This document shows, in pieces, positions 35,925 through 44,232 of a stretch of 64,000 bases of DNA. The DNA comes from Fluviicola sp. (lineage in GTDB: Bacteria > Bacteroidota > Bacteroidia > Flavobacteriales_D > Crocinitomicaceae). The translations under genes and the position numbers were made by a program. The notes under the pieces are model-generated. The model searched no databases and was not told the DNA's origin. It was given only the letters and a program-made list of their open reading frames with translations. The stretch covers positions 1,461,315 through 1,525,314 of the forward strand of contig NZ_JBCNJT010000001.1 of the NCBI RefSeq assembly GCF_039596395.1, written 5' to 3'. How positions within the stretch are numbered: position 1 is the stretch's first letter; each line of letters starts with the position of its first letter.

Positions 35925-35990
35925 CAAAAGATCAAAAGGTTCAAAAAGTTCAAGTATCATCCATTGAACTTTTTGAACACTTGAACTTTT
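35925..35990. terminator. GTTCAAA repeat region containing a terminator hairpin
   Basis: Runs of GTTCAAA-type words lead into TCAAAAAGTTCAA (35941) and its exact inverse TTGAACTTTTTGA (35964), a 13-bp stem with a 10-nt loop. It lies just after the fructose-6-phosphate aldolase stop and probably terminates it. Confidence 0.6.
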
Positions 35991-36647
35991 TTACTTATTC
36001 CCCTTCGCGTGATCTGCCAGGAATTGAGCCAATCCGTTATCAGTCAGCGGATGTTTTGCAAGAGCTACAATTGCGCTCAATGGACCAGTCATTACGTCGG
36101 AACCGATTTCTGCACACTGAATGATATGCATCGGGTGACGAATGGAGGCTGCCAGGATTTCTGTTTCAAACCCGTAATTGTCGTAAATAATGCGGATTTG
36201 CTGGATCAGGTCCAATCCGTTTGTAGAAACATCGTCCAAACGGCCCACAAACGGCGAAACGTAACTTGCTCCGGCTTTAGCAGCCAACAATGCTTGTCCG
36301 GCACTGAAGATCAGGGTACAATTCGTTCGGATTCCCTTCGAAGAGAAGTATTTGATCGCTTTAATTCCTTCCGGGATCATCGGGATCTTTACCACAATAT
36401 TTTTATGCAATTCAGCCAAAGCTTCTCCTTCACGGATCATTCCTTCGAAATCAGTTGCAATCACTTCCGCACTTACAGGTCCGTCTACAATTTTGCAGAT
36501 GTCCACATAATGCTTCAAAATATTGTTTTGCCCGGTGATTCCTTCTTTAGCCATCAAAGACGGGTTGGTGGTTACTCCATCCAAAATCCCTAAATCGTTG
36601 GCTTCGCGAATGTCGTTCAGATTTGCTGTATCAATGAAAAATTTCAT
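35991..36647 (-). CDS. fsa: Fructose-6-phosphate aldolase / transaldolase-like (FSA type)
   Basis: A 218-residue short transaldolase-family enzyme. It starts [20 protein letters not shown] at 36647; the frame extends 11 codons upstream without support. Family blocks include [31 protein letters not shown] with the Schiff-base lysine, [19 protein letters not shown] and SPFVGRLDD. The length (about 215-220) fits the FSA/TalC type. These enzymes act as fructose-6-phosphate aldolase or as short transaldolase in the pentose phosphate pathway; which activity applies cannot be settled by eye. Confidence 0.93.
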   Translation of the reverse strand: MKFFIDTANLNDIREANDLGILDGVTTNPSLMAKEGITGQNNILKHYVDICKIVDGPVSAEVIATDFEGMIREGEALAELHKNIVVKIPMIPEGIKAIKYFSSKGIRTNCTLIFSAGQALLAAKAGASYVSPFVGRLDDVSTNGLDLIQQIRIIYDNYGFETEILAASIRHPMHIIQCAEIGSDVMTGPLSAIVALAKHPLTDNGLAQFLADHAKGNK

Positions 36648-36874
36648 ATTTCTTTTATTTGGTGACAAAGATAAAAGCATTTAGTAGAAATTGCATAATG
36701 GGCTGCCGCTGACTGACATTTCAACACTGAAAAAATTTCAGAAAGACAGAAATTTTGTCATTTTTTCATGAAAAATTTTCAGGAAATTTCGAATGGCATT
36801 TCGCTTGATAATGAGGGAACAAGGCAAAGCCTTATTTAAGTTCTTTAATTATTGTTTAACTAAAAAAAGAGGTT

Positions 36875-37324
36875 ATGAATCCAGCAAAAAGGAATGGGAA
36901 CAGATTCCCGGTAATTTCCCCGTTGTTCGACGATTTTTTTGGCCGCGAACTTTTTAACTGGGGAAACAACAATTTTTCATCGACACGCACCACGATGCCT
37001 TCGGTAAACATTCGTGAAACCGGCGATAACTACGAAGTAGAAGTTGCGGCACCGGGTATGGAAAAAAAGGACTTCAAGATTACGCTTGACGGTAATTTAT
37101 TAACGATTTCTTCCTTCAAACAGCAAAGCAACGAGGAAAATAACGACCGTTATACGCGCAGAGAGTTCAGCTATCAATCCTTCCAGCGAAGTTTCGAGCT
37201 TCCGAAAGATGTGGTTGACCAGGAGAATATCAATGCCCGATACGAAAACGGATTGTTGTACTTAACTATTCCCAAGAAAGAAGAAGTGCGTCGGAAAGAG
37301 CCCAAATTAATAGAAATTTCATAA
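36875..37324 (+). CDS. Small heat-shock protein (Hsp20/alpha-crystallin family)
   Basis: A 149-residue chaperone. The N-terminal region contains FDDFFGRELFNW. The alpha-crystallin domain spans about residues 45-140 (SVNIRETGDNYEVEVAAPGM, then KDFKITLDGNLLTIS and the consensus ARYENGLLYLTIPK). The C-terminal KLIEIS contains the I-x-I motif used in oligomer assembly. It holds unfolding proteins under stress. AGAGG, 4 bp from the ATG, is a better Shine-Dalgarno than is usual in this phylum and may support strong expression. A terminator follows. Confidence 0.95.
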   Translation: MNPAKRNGNRFPVISPLFDDFFGRELFNWGNNNFSSTRTTMPSVNIRETGDNYEVEVAAPGMEKKDFKITLDGNLLTISSFKQQSNEENNDRYTRREFSYQSFQRSFELPKDVVDQENINARYENGLLYLTIPKKEEVRRKEPKLIEIS

Positions 37325-37346
37325 AATAAGCACACTTCTGTTTTTT

Positions 37347-37375
37347 AATGGCTGTCTTCAAGGCAGCCATTTTTT
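37347..37375 (+). terminator. Terminator after the Hsp20 gene
   Basis: AATGGCTG/CAGCCATT with a 9-nt loop followed by a T run. Confidence 0.85.
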
Positions 37376-37474
37376 ATTGATGGTCAACAAGATGCGCTAT
37401 TCAAAGAATTCTTAAAAGAAAAATTCGAAGAGGAAAAGAAAGCTAGAGAAAAGAAAATTCAGGGCAAAAAAAGA

Positions 37475-37572
37475 GGGGTAAGCTACTCTTATCGCACCGC
37501 TACAACCTCTTACCTTTGCTACGTTCCCGTCCTGGAGGAATTAGAGGGAGCTGGTCGTAAAAGACTTACCCC
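37475..37572 (-). ncRNA. ffs: Signal recognition particle RNA (4.5S-like, small bacterial type)
   Basis: On the minus strand a 98-nt RNA starts and ends with complementary GGGGTAAG/CTTACCCC. The apical part carries CAGGACGGGAACGTAGCA, which fits the SRP domain IV consensus (CAGG..CGGAA...AGCA) bound by Ffh: a GGAA-type tetraloop flanked by the asymmetric and symmetric internal loops. TCTTTTTTTG follows the 3' end as a terminator. The SRP RNA with Ffh targets membrane and secreted proteins. The call rests on motif and fold only; a covariance-model search would confirm it. Confidence 0.8.
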
Positions 37573-37690
37573 GCCGCAAAATTAGTTATTTATTGGAGAT
37601 TCGGTATAGAAAAACTGTTTTTTTCTAAAGATTGGATGAAAAAGGGACTTAAACTTTTCTGTTTCAGGGAAAAAGGTGTAAACTGTTTTA

Positions 37691-37738
37691 AAAGGTTCCA
37701 ATAGTTCCAGGAGTTTAAAGGGTTCAAGAGGTTCAAAA
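37691..37738. repeat. GGTTCAA-type simple repeat
   Basis: Imperfect repeats of AGGTTCCA/GGGTTCAAG/AGGTTCAAA lie between the SRP RNA and the GNAT gene. Same class as at 35925, 39824, 50218 and 61618. Confidence 0.5.
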
Positions 37739-37802
37739 ATGAACTTTAGAAATCATTTCCTGTAAATCCTTCCAACATGTGACATTTGAACATTTGAACA
37801 AT

Positions 37803-38303
37803 TCATAGAACCTTCACGTAAACAAACTTCAAATACTTTCCTTCCGGTTTCTTTTCAGCGCGAAATCCATTCCGGCTCAATACTGCAATCGCTTTTTCAT
37901 TGTCGGGCTTTGTAAACGCTGTAACACCTTTCAGTTTCATTTCGTTTAGGCCAAATTCCGTAGCCAGAACAAGTGCAGGCGACATGAATCCCAGACCGCG
38001 GAATGCTGCTTTCAAGATAAATCCTATTTCACCGATACCGTTCCCGAAACCGCGATAATACCCCACAAAGCCCATCAATTCATGAGTCTCCGGGTTTTCA
38101 ATGACCCAATTCACAGAGTTGCCATCGAGGTAGTTTTGATGGATCTGGTTCACAATGTGAGTTCCCCCTGTCAGCGTTTCAGCAGGTTTTCCATCGTAGG
38201 TCAGAATCTCCAGCAGGTTGGGAATGTCTTCCGGCCGGACTTCTCTCAACCGTATTCTTTCGGAACTCAATTCGGGAAAGGATTTGTATGGAGGAAGATT
38301 CAT
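37803..38303 (-). CDS. GNAT acetyltransferase, RimJ/RimL type
   Basis: A 166-residue acetyltransferase. The beginning SERIRLREVRPEDIPNLLEI and the acetyl-CoA-binding part EIGFILKAAFRGLGFMSPAL (a Q/R-x-x-G-x-G/A-like pattern reading RGLGFM) followed by ELNEMKLKGVTAFTKPDNEKA and VLSRNGFRAEKKPEG match RimJ/RimL proteins, which acetylate N-termini or small molecules. The substrate is unknown. Monocistronic. Confidence 0.9.
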   Translation of the reverse strand: MNLPPYKSFPELSSERIRLREVRPEDIPNLLEILTYDGKPAETLTGGTHIVNQIHQNYLDGNSVNWVIENPETHELMGFVGYYRGFGNGIGEIGFILKAAFRGLGFMSPALVLATEFGLNEMKLKGVTAFTKPDNEKAIAVLSRNGFRAEKKPEGKYLKFVYVKVL

Positions 38304-38354
38304 GCTTTTTTAGCTTAAAATTAATCAAAAGGTCAACGGATGTATTATCAAAAG

Positions 38355-38374
38355 GTCAATGAGCGGAGTCGAAG
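38355..38374 (+). repeat. GAGCGGAGTCGAAG dispersed repeat
   Basis: GTCAATGAGCGGAGTCGAAG, a single copy of the element found as an inverted pair at 17721-17792. It lies between the GNAT and OmpA-like genes. Confidence 0.5.
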
Positions 38375-38399
38375 TGCCCTTTTTAATCCACTATTTGAG

Positions 38400-39791
38400 T
38401 CAGACCAACTCGCGTCTTTTGGCATTTCTCCAGCTTAAGCGGTTCTTTTTCAAGAGGTAGAACTGTTTGATTTTCCCGTATTGATGTCCGTCTTTTTGTT
38501 TCATCCGGATCTTTTTCCCTTTGTTTTTTTCGATGAAATAACGGGTATTTTTGATATAACACAATTCAAAGCCATCCTCGTAGATGGTTCCGTACCAACT
38601 GTTTCCGCCCCTTCTTTCCAGGGGAATAAACAAGTCGAAATCGCGGTGATAATAACCCACTTTATCGATGTTCTTCTTTTTGACTTTCAATTCAATTTCT
38701 ACTTTCGGTGAAGCAACCAGGTAATCTGATTCATAGATCGTTGCATAGTTAGGAGAAAGAGAATCGCGATTGATGTATAACCTGCGGATTTTTTGCGCGG
38801 GCTGCAGGAAAAGATGCCAATCCCGGCCCACGGCATAATAACTGATCACCTGGTGAACATCTGAAGGAAAGTCAAGCGTATCATTCGCTAATTTCAAAAC
38901 GGGCCTTTCGGGCAGGAAAGTGAAAAATGATTTCCCGGTGGTTGAAGCTTCCGGCAGGATCAACCCGATCTTTCTTTTCCGGACATCCAGGTTTATTCTT
39001 CCGGACCGTGAACAGAAACGCACGGTTTCCCGGATGGAATCACGTTCCCATGAGTCGTTCAGGAGGCGCCAAACATCATTTCCCGGCTGTTCAACCAATT
39101 CAAATAATTCTACCCGACGATTCCATTTTGAAGCGGGCATCTGCATACAGGTCCTCATGTTCCTGCGCTCTTCCGGCGAAAGGGAAGAACAGGTATCGAT
39201 ATCAAACAGCGCCATGCCATAAGTTTCCAGGGGTTCTTCCCGGTCTGTAAACAAGTCGATGCCATTTGCTTTTGCGTCCGCTTCATTTTGCAGGTACCGG
39301 ATCTTCGGTTTGAGCGCACAAATCCCGCAATCGCCGAATGTGGCCAGGTCTCTTTTGACAATTACACCGGAAGAGGATTTGAAAACTACGTCGTTTCCTT
39401 CCATCGGAGTCAGGTAAATATCCACGCGACGCTGAAAACCGGCATGTTTACTTTGTTGGCTGGAATTGAAATCTTCTCCTTCGTTGAACGTCCGGATTTC
39501 TTTCGGAACGACCTGTGTTGATTTCAAATGATTCAAAACCGATTCAATCCGGCTCTGGGATAGCTTCCGATTGTAATCTGCCGTGTTCGATGTATCGGTA
39601 TAGCCGTAAACTTCCAGGATAAACTCCGATCCGTTCATGGATTTCACCAGGCTGTCGATGGTGATGATTCCAGCGGGTTTTAATTCGGATCTGTTCAGGT
39701 CGAAAAATACGCTGCTTGCTTTGCAAAAATCCTGGGCTTGCAGGTAGGAAAGGCTTAAAGACAGCAAGAGAAAAGAAAATAGGTACTTCAT
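38400..39791 (-). CDS. OmpA-like protein with N-terminal OmpA domain and unknown C-terminal region
   Basis: A 463-residue envelope protein with a signal peptide (MKYLFSFLLLSLSLSYLQAQ). An OmpA-like domain comes directly after it (about residues 25-130): VFFDLNRSELKPAGIITIDS, LEVYGYTDTSNTADYNRKLS and AGFQRRVDIYL, the peptidoglycan-binding fold. OmpA domains are usually C-terminal, so the order here is inverted. The remaining 330 residues are not recognised; they contain several Cys (GDCGICALKP, DIDTCSS) and a very basic C-terminus. It likely tethers a periplasmic or outer-membrane component to peptidoglycan. Confidence 0.8.
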   Translation of the reverse strand: MKYLFSFLLLSLSLSYLQAQDFCKASSVFFDLNRSELKPAGIITIDSLVKSMNGSEFILEVYGYTDTSNTADYNRKLSQSRIESVLNHLKSTQVVPKEIRTFNEGEDFNSSQQSKHAGFQRRVDIYLTPMEGNDVVFKSSSGVIVKRDLATFGDCGICALKPKIRYLQNEADAKANGIDLFTDREEPLETYGMALFDIDTCSSLSPEERRNMRTCMQMPASKWNRRVELFELVEQPGNDVWRLLNDSWERDSIRETVRFCSRSGRINLDVRKRKIGLILPEASTTGKSFFTFLPERPVLKLANDTLDFPSDVHQVISYYAVGRDWHLFLQPAQKIRRLYINRDSLSPNYATIYESDYLVASPKVEIELKVKKKNIDKVGYYHRDFDLFIPLERRGGNSWYGTIYEDGFELCYIKNTRYFIEKNKGKKIRMKQKDGHQYGKIKQFYLLKKNRLSWRNAKRRELV

Positions 39792-39823
39792 GGAAGAAGA
39801 TGTCTGAGAAGACGGAAGGTAAA

Positions 39824-39912
39824 CAGTTCAGAGTTCAAAGAGTTCAAGGGTTCAAAGGGTTTAATCGTTCAATTTGAACTTTTGAACTTTTGAACTTTTG
39901 AACTTTTGAACA
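39824..39912. repeat. GTTCAAAG / TTTTGAACT tandem repeats
   Basis: GTTCAGAGTTCAAAGAGTTC-type words run into an inverted block of four TTTGAACT octamers, giving a potential long stem. It lies between two minus-strand genes and may terminate the upstream rpe transcript. Confidence 0.65.
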
Positions 39913-39913
39913 A

Positions 39914-40327
39914 TCATTCTACTTTCAAAAGCGTTTCATCCAATTCCTCCAAGCCATGTTGTGCCACCAGCAATTTCAATTGTCCGATGTATTGTGCACT
40001 TTCATGCAACGATTTGAACAGGAGAGGAGTGAGCCATTCGATATTATCCTGGAGTCCCTGGTTGTACTGCAGAAAGACATTCATCCATTGCTTGTAATTG
40101 TCGCGTTCGAGCGATTCCCAGTGCATTTCCGGTAATACGTCGTTCAGATCGGACTCTGCTTCCTGGTCGAGAATACTGCAAACGGCAATGTGCTGCGAAT
40201 TGATCAGCAGGGAAACCGCCACTTTAATATCCCAGGGAATATTGCGATCATCTCTCGTTAAATGAGCGATCCAGCTCAAATTCAATTGATGGATGTAAGA
40301 AAATCGTTGCTGGAAAAAATCGAGCAT
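39914..40327 (-). CDS. Small DinB-like hypothetical protein
   Basis: A 137-residue helical protein. MLDFFQQRFSYIHQLNLSWI and VSLLINSQHIAVCSIL resemble the first two helices of DinB/YfiT-like four-helix bundles, where a His in the second helix is a metal ligand, but the other ligands are not evident, so the assignment is weak. It starts immediately after the rpe stop codon with no spacer and must be translated with it. Confidence 0.55.
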   Translation of the reverse strand: MLDFFQQRFSYIHQLNLSWIAHLTRDDRNIPWDIKVAVSLLINSQHIAVCSILDQEAESDLNDVLPEMHWESLERDNYKQWMNVFLQYNQGLQDNIEWLTPLLFKSLHESAQYIGQLKLLVAQHGLEELDETLLKVE

Positions 40328-40978
40328 TCAGAGTTGTTTCAGGGAAGAAATGGTTGCTTTCGGATCCGGGCTGTTGAAAACAAAACTTCCGGCTACTAAG
40401 GCCTGGGCTCCGGCATCTACCAATAATTTTCCGGTTTCGGTATTCACACCTCCGTCGACCTCTATGATTGCTTTAGAACCTGTTTTAGCGATTAGTTCCT
40501 TAGTTTGTTTCACTTTTTCAATCGCCTGGTGGATGAATTTCTGTCCACCGAATCCCGGATTTACCGACATGATCAAGACCAAATCCAGATCCGCAATCAC
40601 ATTTTCCAGAACGGAAACAGGTGTATGCGGATTCAAAGCAACTCCGGCTTTCATTCCTGCTTCGTGAATGGCTGAAATGGTGCGATGCAAGTGGGTACAA
40701 GCTTCGTAATGAACCGTCAGGATATCTACTCCGGCTTTCGCAAAATCCGAAATATACTGATCCGGGTTTACGATCATAATATGACAGTCGATTGTTTTCT
40801 TCGCTACCTTTTTCAATGCTGAAATAATCGGGAAACCAAAGGAAATGTTCGGAACGAAGACCCCGTCCATCACATCCACATGGAACCAATCGGCTTCACT
40901 TTGATTAATTAATTCGAAATCGCGTTCCAAATTCCCGAAGTCGCAGGATAGAATAGAAGGAGCAATAATCACTGACAT
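40328..40978 (-). CDS. rpe: Ribulose-phosphate 3-epimerase
   Basis: A 216-residue TIM-barrel epimerase. It opens IIAPSILSCDFGNLERDFEL and has the metal/catalytic blocks WFHVDVMDGVFVPNISFG, DCHIMIVNPD, VLIMSVNPGFGGQKFI and IIEVDGGVNTETG, all in the right order and spacing. It interconverts ribulose-5-phosphate and xylulose-5-phosphate in the pentose phosphate pathway. The DinB-like gene follows directly. Confidence 0.97.
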   Translation of the reverse strand: MSVIIAPSILSCDFGNLERDFELINQSEADWFHVDVMDGVFVPNISFGFPIISALKKVAKKTIDCHIMIVNPDQYISDFAKAGVDILTVHYEACTHLHRTISAIHEAGMKAGVALNPHTPVSVLENVIADLDLVLIMSVNPGFGGQKFIHQAIEKVKQTKELIAKTGSKAIIEVDGGVNTETGKLLVDAGAQALVAGSFVFNSPDPKATISSLKQL

Positions 40979-41084
40979 ATCTTTAATTTTTTTTGCAAAA
41001 GTACTTTTTAAATTATGAATTAAGTAATTATCAATTATTAAGTGAAAAGCCTGTTGATAATTACCGCATTCATAATTGATAATT

Positions 41085-42695
41085 TTAATTCACCTTCGGA
41101 TAGATTTTCATCATTTTCAAATACTTCTCATCGCGGTCGTAAACATCCGGGAAGAAAAGCAGGTTTCCTTTTTCATTGACCACCACGGTGATGTAATCAA
41201 CCTGGATCGGGATGGGTTTTCTCAACGGAATGGAAAAATGCTCGGCCCTTGCAATCAATGTATCCAGGGAATCACGGGTCATTTTCTGTTTATCGTCACG
41301 AGTCAGGATAAAACGCGCCAGTGAATCCGGCATGTCACAACGCATACAGCCGTGAGAATACGCGCGAATGTCTTTGTTGAAAAATCCTTTGGACGGCGTA
41401 TCGTGAATGTAGACTCCGTATTTGTTATTGAATTCGAATTTCACCAAACCAAGCGCATTGTCGTTTCCGGGCTCCTGTCTGACTCTGAACGGGAAATTCT
41501 TTTCCTTGTAGCGTTTCCAGTTAATGGTAGTCGGGTCTACTTCCGTATCACCACGATAAACTTTGTAGTGATTCTTTGCCGCGTAATTGGAATTTCGCTG
41601 GATAGCCGGCAGGAATTCCTTGCTGGCAATGGATTGCGGCTGTGTCCAGTACGGCAAGGAAACGATCGCTCTCAATTTGGAGCTTAGCTGCGGCGTTTGG
41701 TTTTCCGGTTTTCCAACTACCACCCGGTGTTCTGAAAGCAAACTGTCGTTATAGAACAGGCGTAGTTTGTATTCCGGGATATTCACCCAAAGATATCTTT
41801 CCACCGGGAAAGGCGCGCGCCATCTCCAGCGTTCCATCGACAAAATAGCCCGGTGACATTTGTAACGCTCCGATTCATCCAGGGCTTTTCGTGTGTAAAT
41901 CCCGATGACACCATCTGCCTTCAACCCATTATCTGCCTGCAAACGGCTCATGGCATCCCAGAACGATTCGTCATCGGTCTTTTTGGGGTCCAGGTATCCT
42001 TTATCGATCAGGGATTCTTCCGCCAATTCCAAACAACGAATGGAATCCTCCACCAAAGCAGGAACTTCAAAATGAATGGTCGACAATTGTTTTTTATACG
42101 CGTAACGGAACAATCCTTTTGCCAAAGCACGGTATTCCGGTCGTGCAGGCCCCATTTTAGCAAGCCAGTTTCCCCAATCCTGCACAGTGTCCATTTGTTG
42201 AATGGATCTGTTGAGTGATTTCAAATCAATCGATACGATTGGGCGGTAAGCACTGACTGCCGTATCCAAAAAACCCACTTTCAGGTCTTGCTGCAACTGC
42301 GCCAAACGTGCTGTCAGAACAAATTCCTGGATAATGGATGTAGTTGACAAGGAATCTTCCTTAAACTTAAAAGGCCTGTTGTCCGGCAATCCCAAAGCAC
42401 ATGGAAAATCAAGCAATTCTTTCCATTTCGTTCCTTTTTCCAGCAACATGGAGTCGTTTGCCCAAACCGGTCTGAAATCACGTGATTTATAAAAAGCGTA
42501 AACCGAATCTCTGATTCCTTCCGGAAGTTTCAACTTTGTTAATAAATCGGATTCGATAGCCAATGCAATCCGTTTTTTCAACGAAACTTTCTGGTCAAAA
42601 ACAGGATCCGTTTGATCGATGTCTGAAGAACACCGGATTAGGGTGAAAGTGGCTGCAAATACAAGAAATAGTGCGAAAAGTCTGCTAATTTTCAT
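41085..42695 (-). CDS. L,D-transpeptidase, YcbB type
   Basis: A 536-residue envelope enzyme. The N-terminus MKISRLFALFLVFAATFTLI then RCSS is lipoprotein-like, but Arg at the -1 position of the would-be lipobox is unusual, so a plain membrane anchor is possible. The scaffold region (about 60-210) is followed by a peptidoglycan-binding segment (IDKGYLDPKK...LKADGVIGIYTRKALDE), then the YkuD catalytic domain with YIHDTP and SHGCMRCDMPDSLA, where the Cys is the nucleophile. It makes 3-3 cross-links in peptidoglycan or attaches proteins. It is divergent from the rhomboid gene. Confidence 0.93.
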   Translation of the reverse strand: MKISRLFALFLVFAATFTLIRCSSDIDQTDPVFDQKVSLKKRIALAIESDLLTKLKLPEGIRDSVYAFYKSRDFRPVWANDSMLLEKGTKWKELLDFPCALGLPDNRPFKFKEDSLSTTSIIQEFVLTARLAQLQQDLKVGFLDTAVSAYRPIVSIDLKSLNRSIQQMDTVQDWGNWLAKMGPARPEYRALAKGLFRYAYKKQLSTIHFEVPALVEDSIRCLELAEESLIDKGYLDPKKTDDESFWDAMSRLQADNGLKADGVIGIYTRKALDESERYKCHRAILSMERWRWRAPFPVERYLWVNIPEYKLRLFYNDSLLSEHRVVVGKPENQTPQLSSKLRAIVSLPYWTQPQSIASKEFLPAIQRNSNYAAKNHYKVYRGDTEVDPTTINWKRYKEKNFPFRVRQEPGNDNALGLVKFEFNNKYGVYIHDTPSKGFFNKDIRAYSHGCMRCDMPDSLARFILTRDDKQKMTRDSLDTLIARAEHFSIPLRKPIPIQVDYITVVVNEKGNLLFFPDVYDRDEKYLKMMKIYPKVN

Positions 42696-42750
42696 GCGTG
42701 TATCAAAAAATAATAAGCAATTTTACTGCAAGATACTTATTCCCCCGAAC

Positions 42751-43377
42751 ATGGAGTCTCAATTTTATTCAACATACATTATTCTTGGTATCACGGTCAT
42801 CGTTTCGTTAATCGGATTTAATAATCCCAATTTCCTGGATAAATTCCTCTTCCAGCCTTACAAAGTGCGAGAGGAAAAACAATACTACCGGTTTGTGACC
42901 AGCGTATTCCTTCACGGAGATATGCAGCACCTGATTTTCAACTGCCTGACCTTTTTCATCTTCGGGAAATACCTGGAACAGGAACTCCTGATCATTTACC
43001 GCGACCCGATAATGGTACAGGTAGTTTACTGGACACTGATTTTTGGTTCGATGATTACTTCCAGCATTTTCTCGTATTACCAGCACCGGTTCAATTATTC
43101 CTACCGTTCACTGGGATTGTCGGGAGTTGCCTGTGCGGTACTTTTCGCCATGTTTACACTGAAACCGGATATGGAACTCCGCAATTTGTTCCTTCCGATT
43201 CCGATCAAAGCATGGATTTACGGGATTCTTTACCTGGCATTCGAAATTTATTCCAATCGCAACCGGAGAACAAATATTGCACACGATGCACATATATCCG
43301 GTGCAGTTTTCGGGATTATTTTCATTTTAATTACTAATATTGAACAAGTGATTAAGGCATTTCAAAACCTACTTTAA
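42751..43377 (+). CDS. Rhomboid family intramembrane serine protease
   Basis: A 208-residue, six-helix membrane protein. The ATG at 42751 (MESQFYSTYIILGITVIVSL) gives a standard N-terminus; the longer frame from 42619 would overlap the divergent L,D-transpeptidase gene. The HxxxN element is His60/Asn64 (FLHGDMQHLIFN), the catalytic Ser124 lies in LGLSGVACAV and the catalytic His181 in AHDAHISGAVFG. All are intact. It cleaves transmembrane helices of unknown substrates. The aminotransferase gene begins at the base after its stop codon. Confidence 0.9.
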   Translation: MESQFYSTYIILGITVIVSLIGFNNPNFLDKFLFQPYKVREEKQYYRFVTSVFLHGDMQHLIFNCLTFFIFGKYLEQELLIIYRDPIMVQVVYWTLIFGSMITSSIFSYYQHRFNYSYRSLGLSGVACAVLFAMFTLKPDMELRNLFLPIPIKAWIYGILYLAFEIYSNRNRRTNIAHDAHISGAVFGIIFILITNIEQVIKAFQNLL

Positions 43378-44232
43378 ATGAGCGATCAGGAATTATTCGT
43401 AAACAATAACGGTAAAATCATCAGTAACACAGGACATTCCATCACTGCGGGAAACCGTGGTTACACTTACGGAGACGGTCTTTTTGAAAGTATCCGGGTG
43501 ATGAACGGCAAAGTATTGAACCTTTCCCATCATTTTTCCAGGTTGGCGGAAGGAGCAAAAGTCCTAAAAATGCGTTTGCCGGCTTTTTATACCACCGAAT
43601 TTTTCCAGCAACAAATCGATGAACTGATCCAGCTGTCCAAAATTACGGAAGGTGCGCGCGTAAGGCTTTCAATTGACCGTTTAGGTGGAGGAACTTATCT
43701 TCCTGACACCAATGAAGTTAGCTATTTCATCGAAATCTATCCGATCGAGCACAATTTATTCGGGTTGAACGCCAAAGGACTGGAAGTAGACCTTTACCAG
43801 GACATCAAGAAAAACAAGAACATTCTTTCGAATTACAAAACAAAGAATGGCATTCTATACGTACTGGCCGCTATTTCTGCAAAGGAAAAAGGGCTGGACG
43901 ATATGCTGATTACCAATGAGAACGGCCAGATCCTGGAAAGTTCGCACAGTAATATTTTCGTTGTCAGCAACGGCGTTTTATATACACCAAGTCTTTCAGA
44001 CGGTTGTTTGGCCGGAACAATGCGCATGCAGGTGATTAACCTCGCATTGAAAAACGGTTTAAAAGTGTACGAATGCCCAATCCTGCCTTCCAATTTGCTG
44101 GTGGCGGATGAAGTATTCCTGACGAATGCCGTTCGCGGAATTACCTGGGTCGGCGGATACCGTACGAAACGTTATTTCAATACTACCGCCCGCAAAATCG
44201 TTGCTTTCCTGAACGAAGAATGGGACGTTTGA
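43378..44232 (+). CDS. Class IV aminotransferase (PabC/IlvE/Dat family)
   Basis: A 284-residue PLP enzyme. It opens with RGYTYGDGLFESIRVMNGKV, has the PLP lysine in ILSNYKTKNGILYVLA and the conserved NENGQILESSHSNIFVV and GCLAGTMRMQVI blocks. Candidates are aminodeoxychorismate lyase (PabC), branched-chain or D-amino acid aminotransferase; the family cannot be split reliably by eye. The gene starts directly after the rhomboid stop (TAAATG) and overlaps the next gene by 13 bp, giving a tightly packed operon. Confidence 0.92.
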   Translation: MSDQELFVNNNGKIISNTGHSITAGNRGYTYGDGLFESIRVMNGKVLNLSHHFSRLAEGAKVLKMRLPAFYTTEFFQQQIDELIQLSKITEGARVRLSIDRLGGGTYLPDTNEVSYFIEIYPIEHNLFGLNAKGLEVDLYQDIKKNKNILSNYKTKNGILYVLAAISAKEKGLDDMLITNENGQILESSHSNIFVVSNGVLYTPSLSDGCLAGTMRMQVINLALKNGLKVYECPILPSNLLVADEVFLTNAVRGITWVGGYRTKRYFNTTARKIVAFLNEEWDV

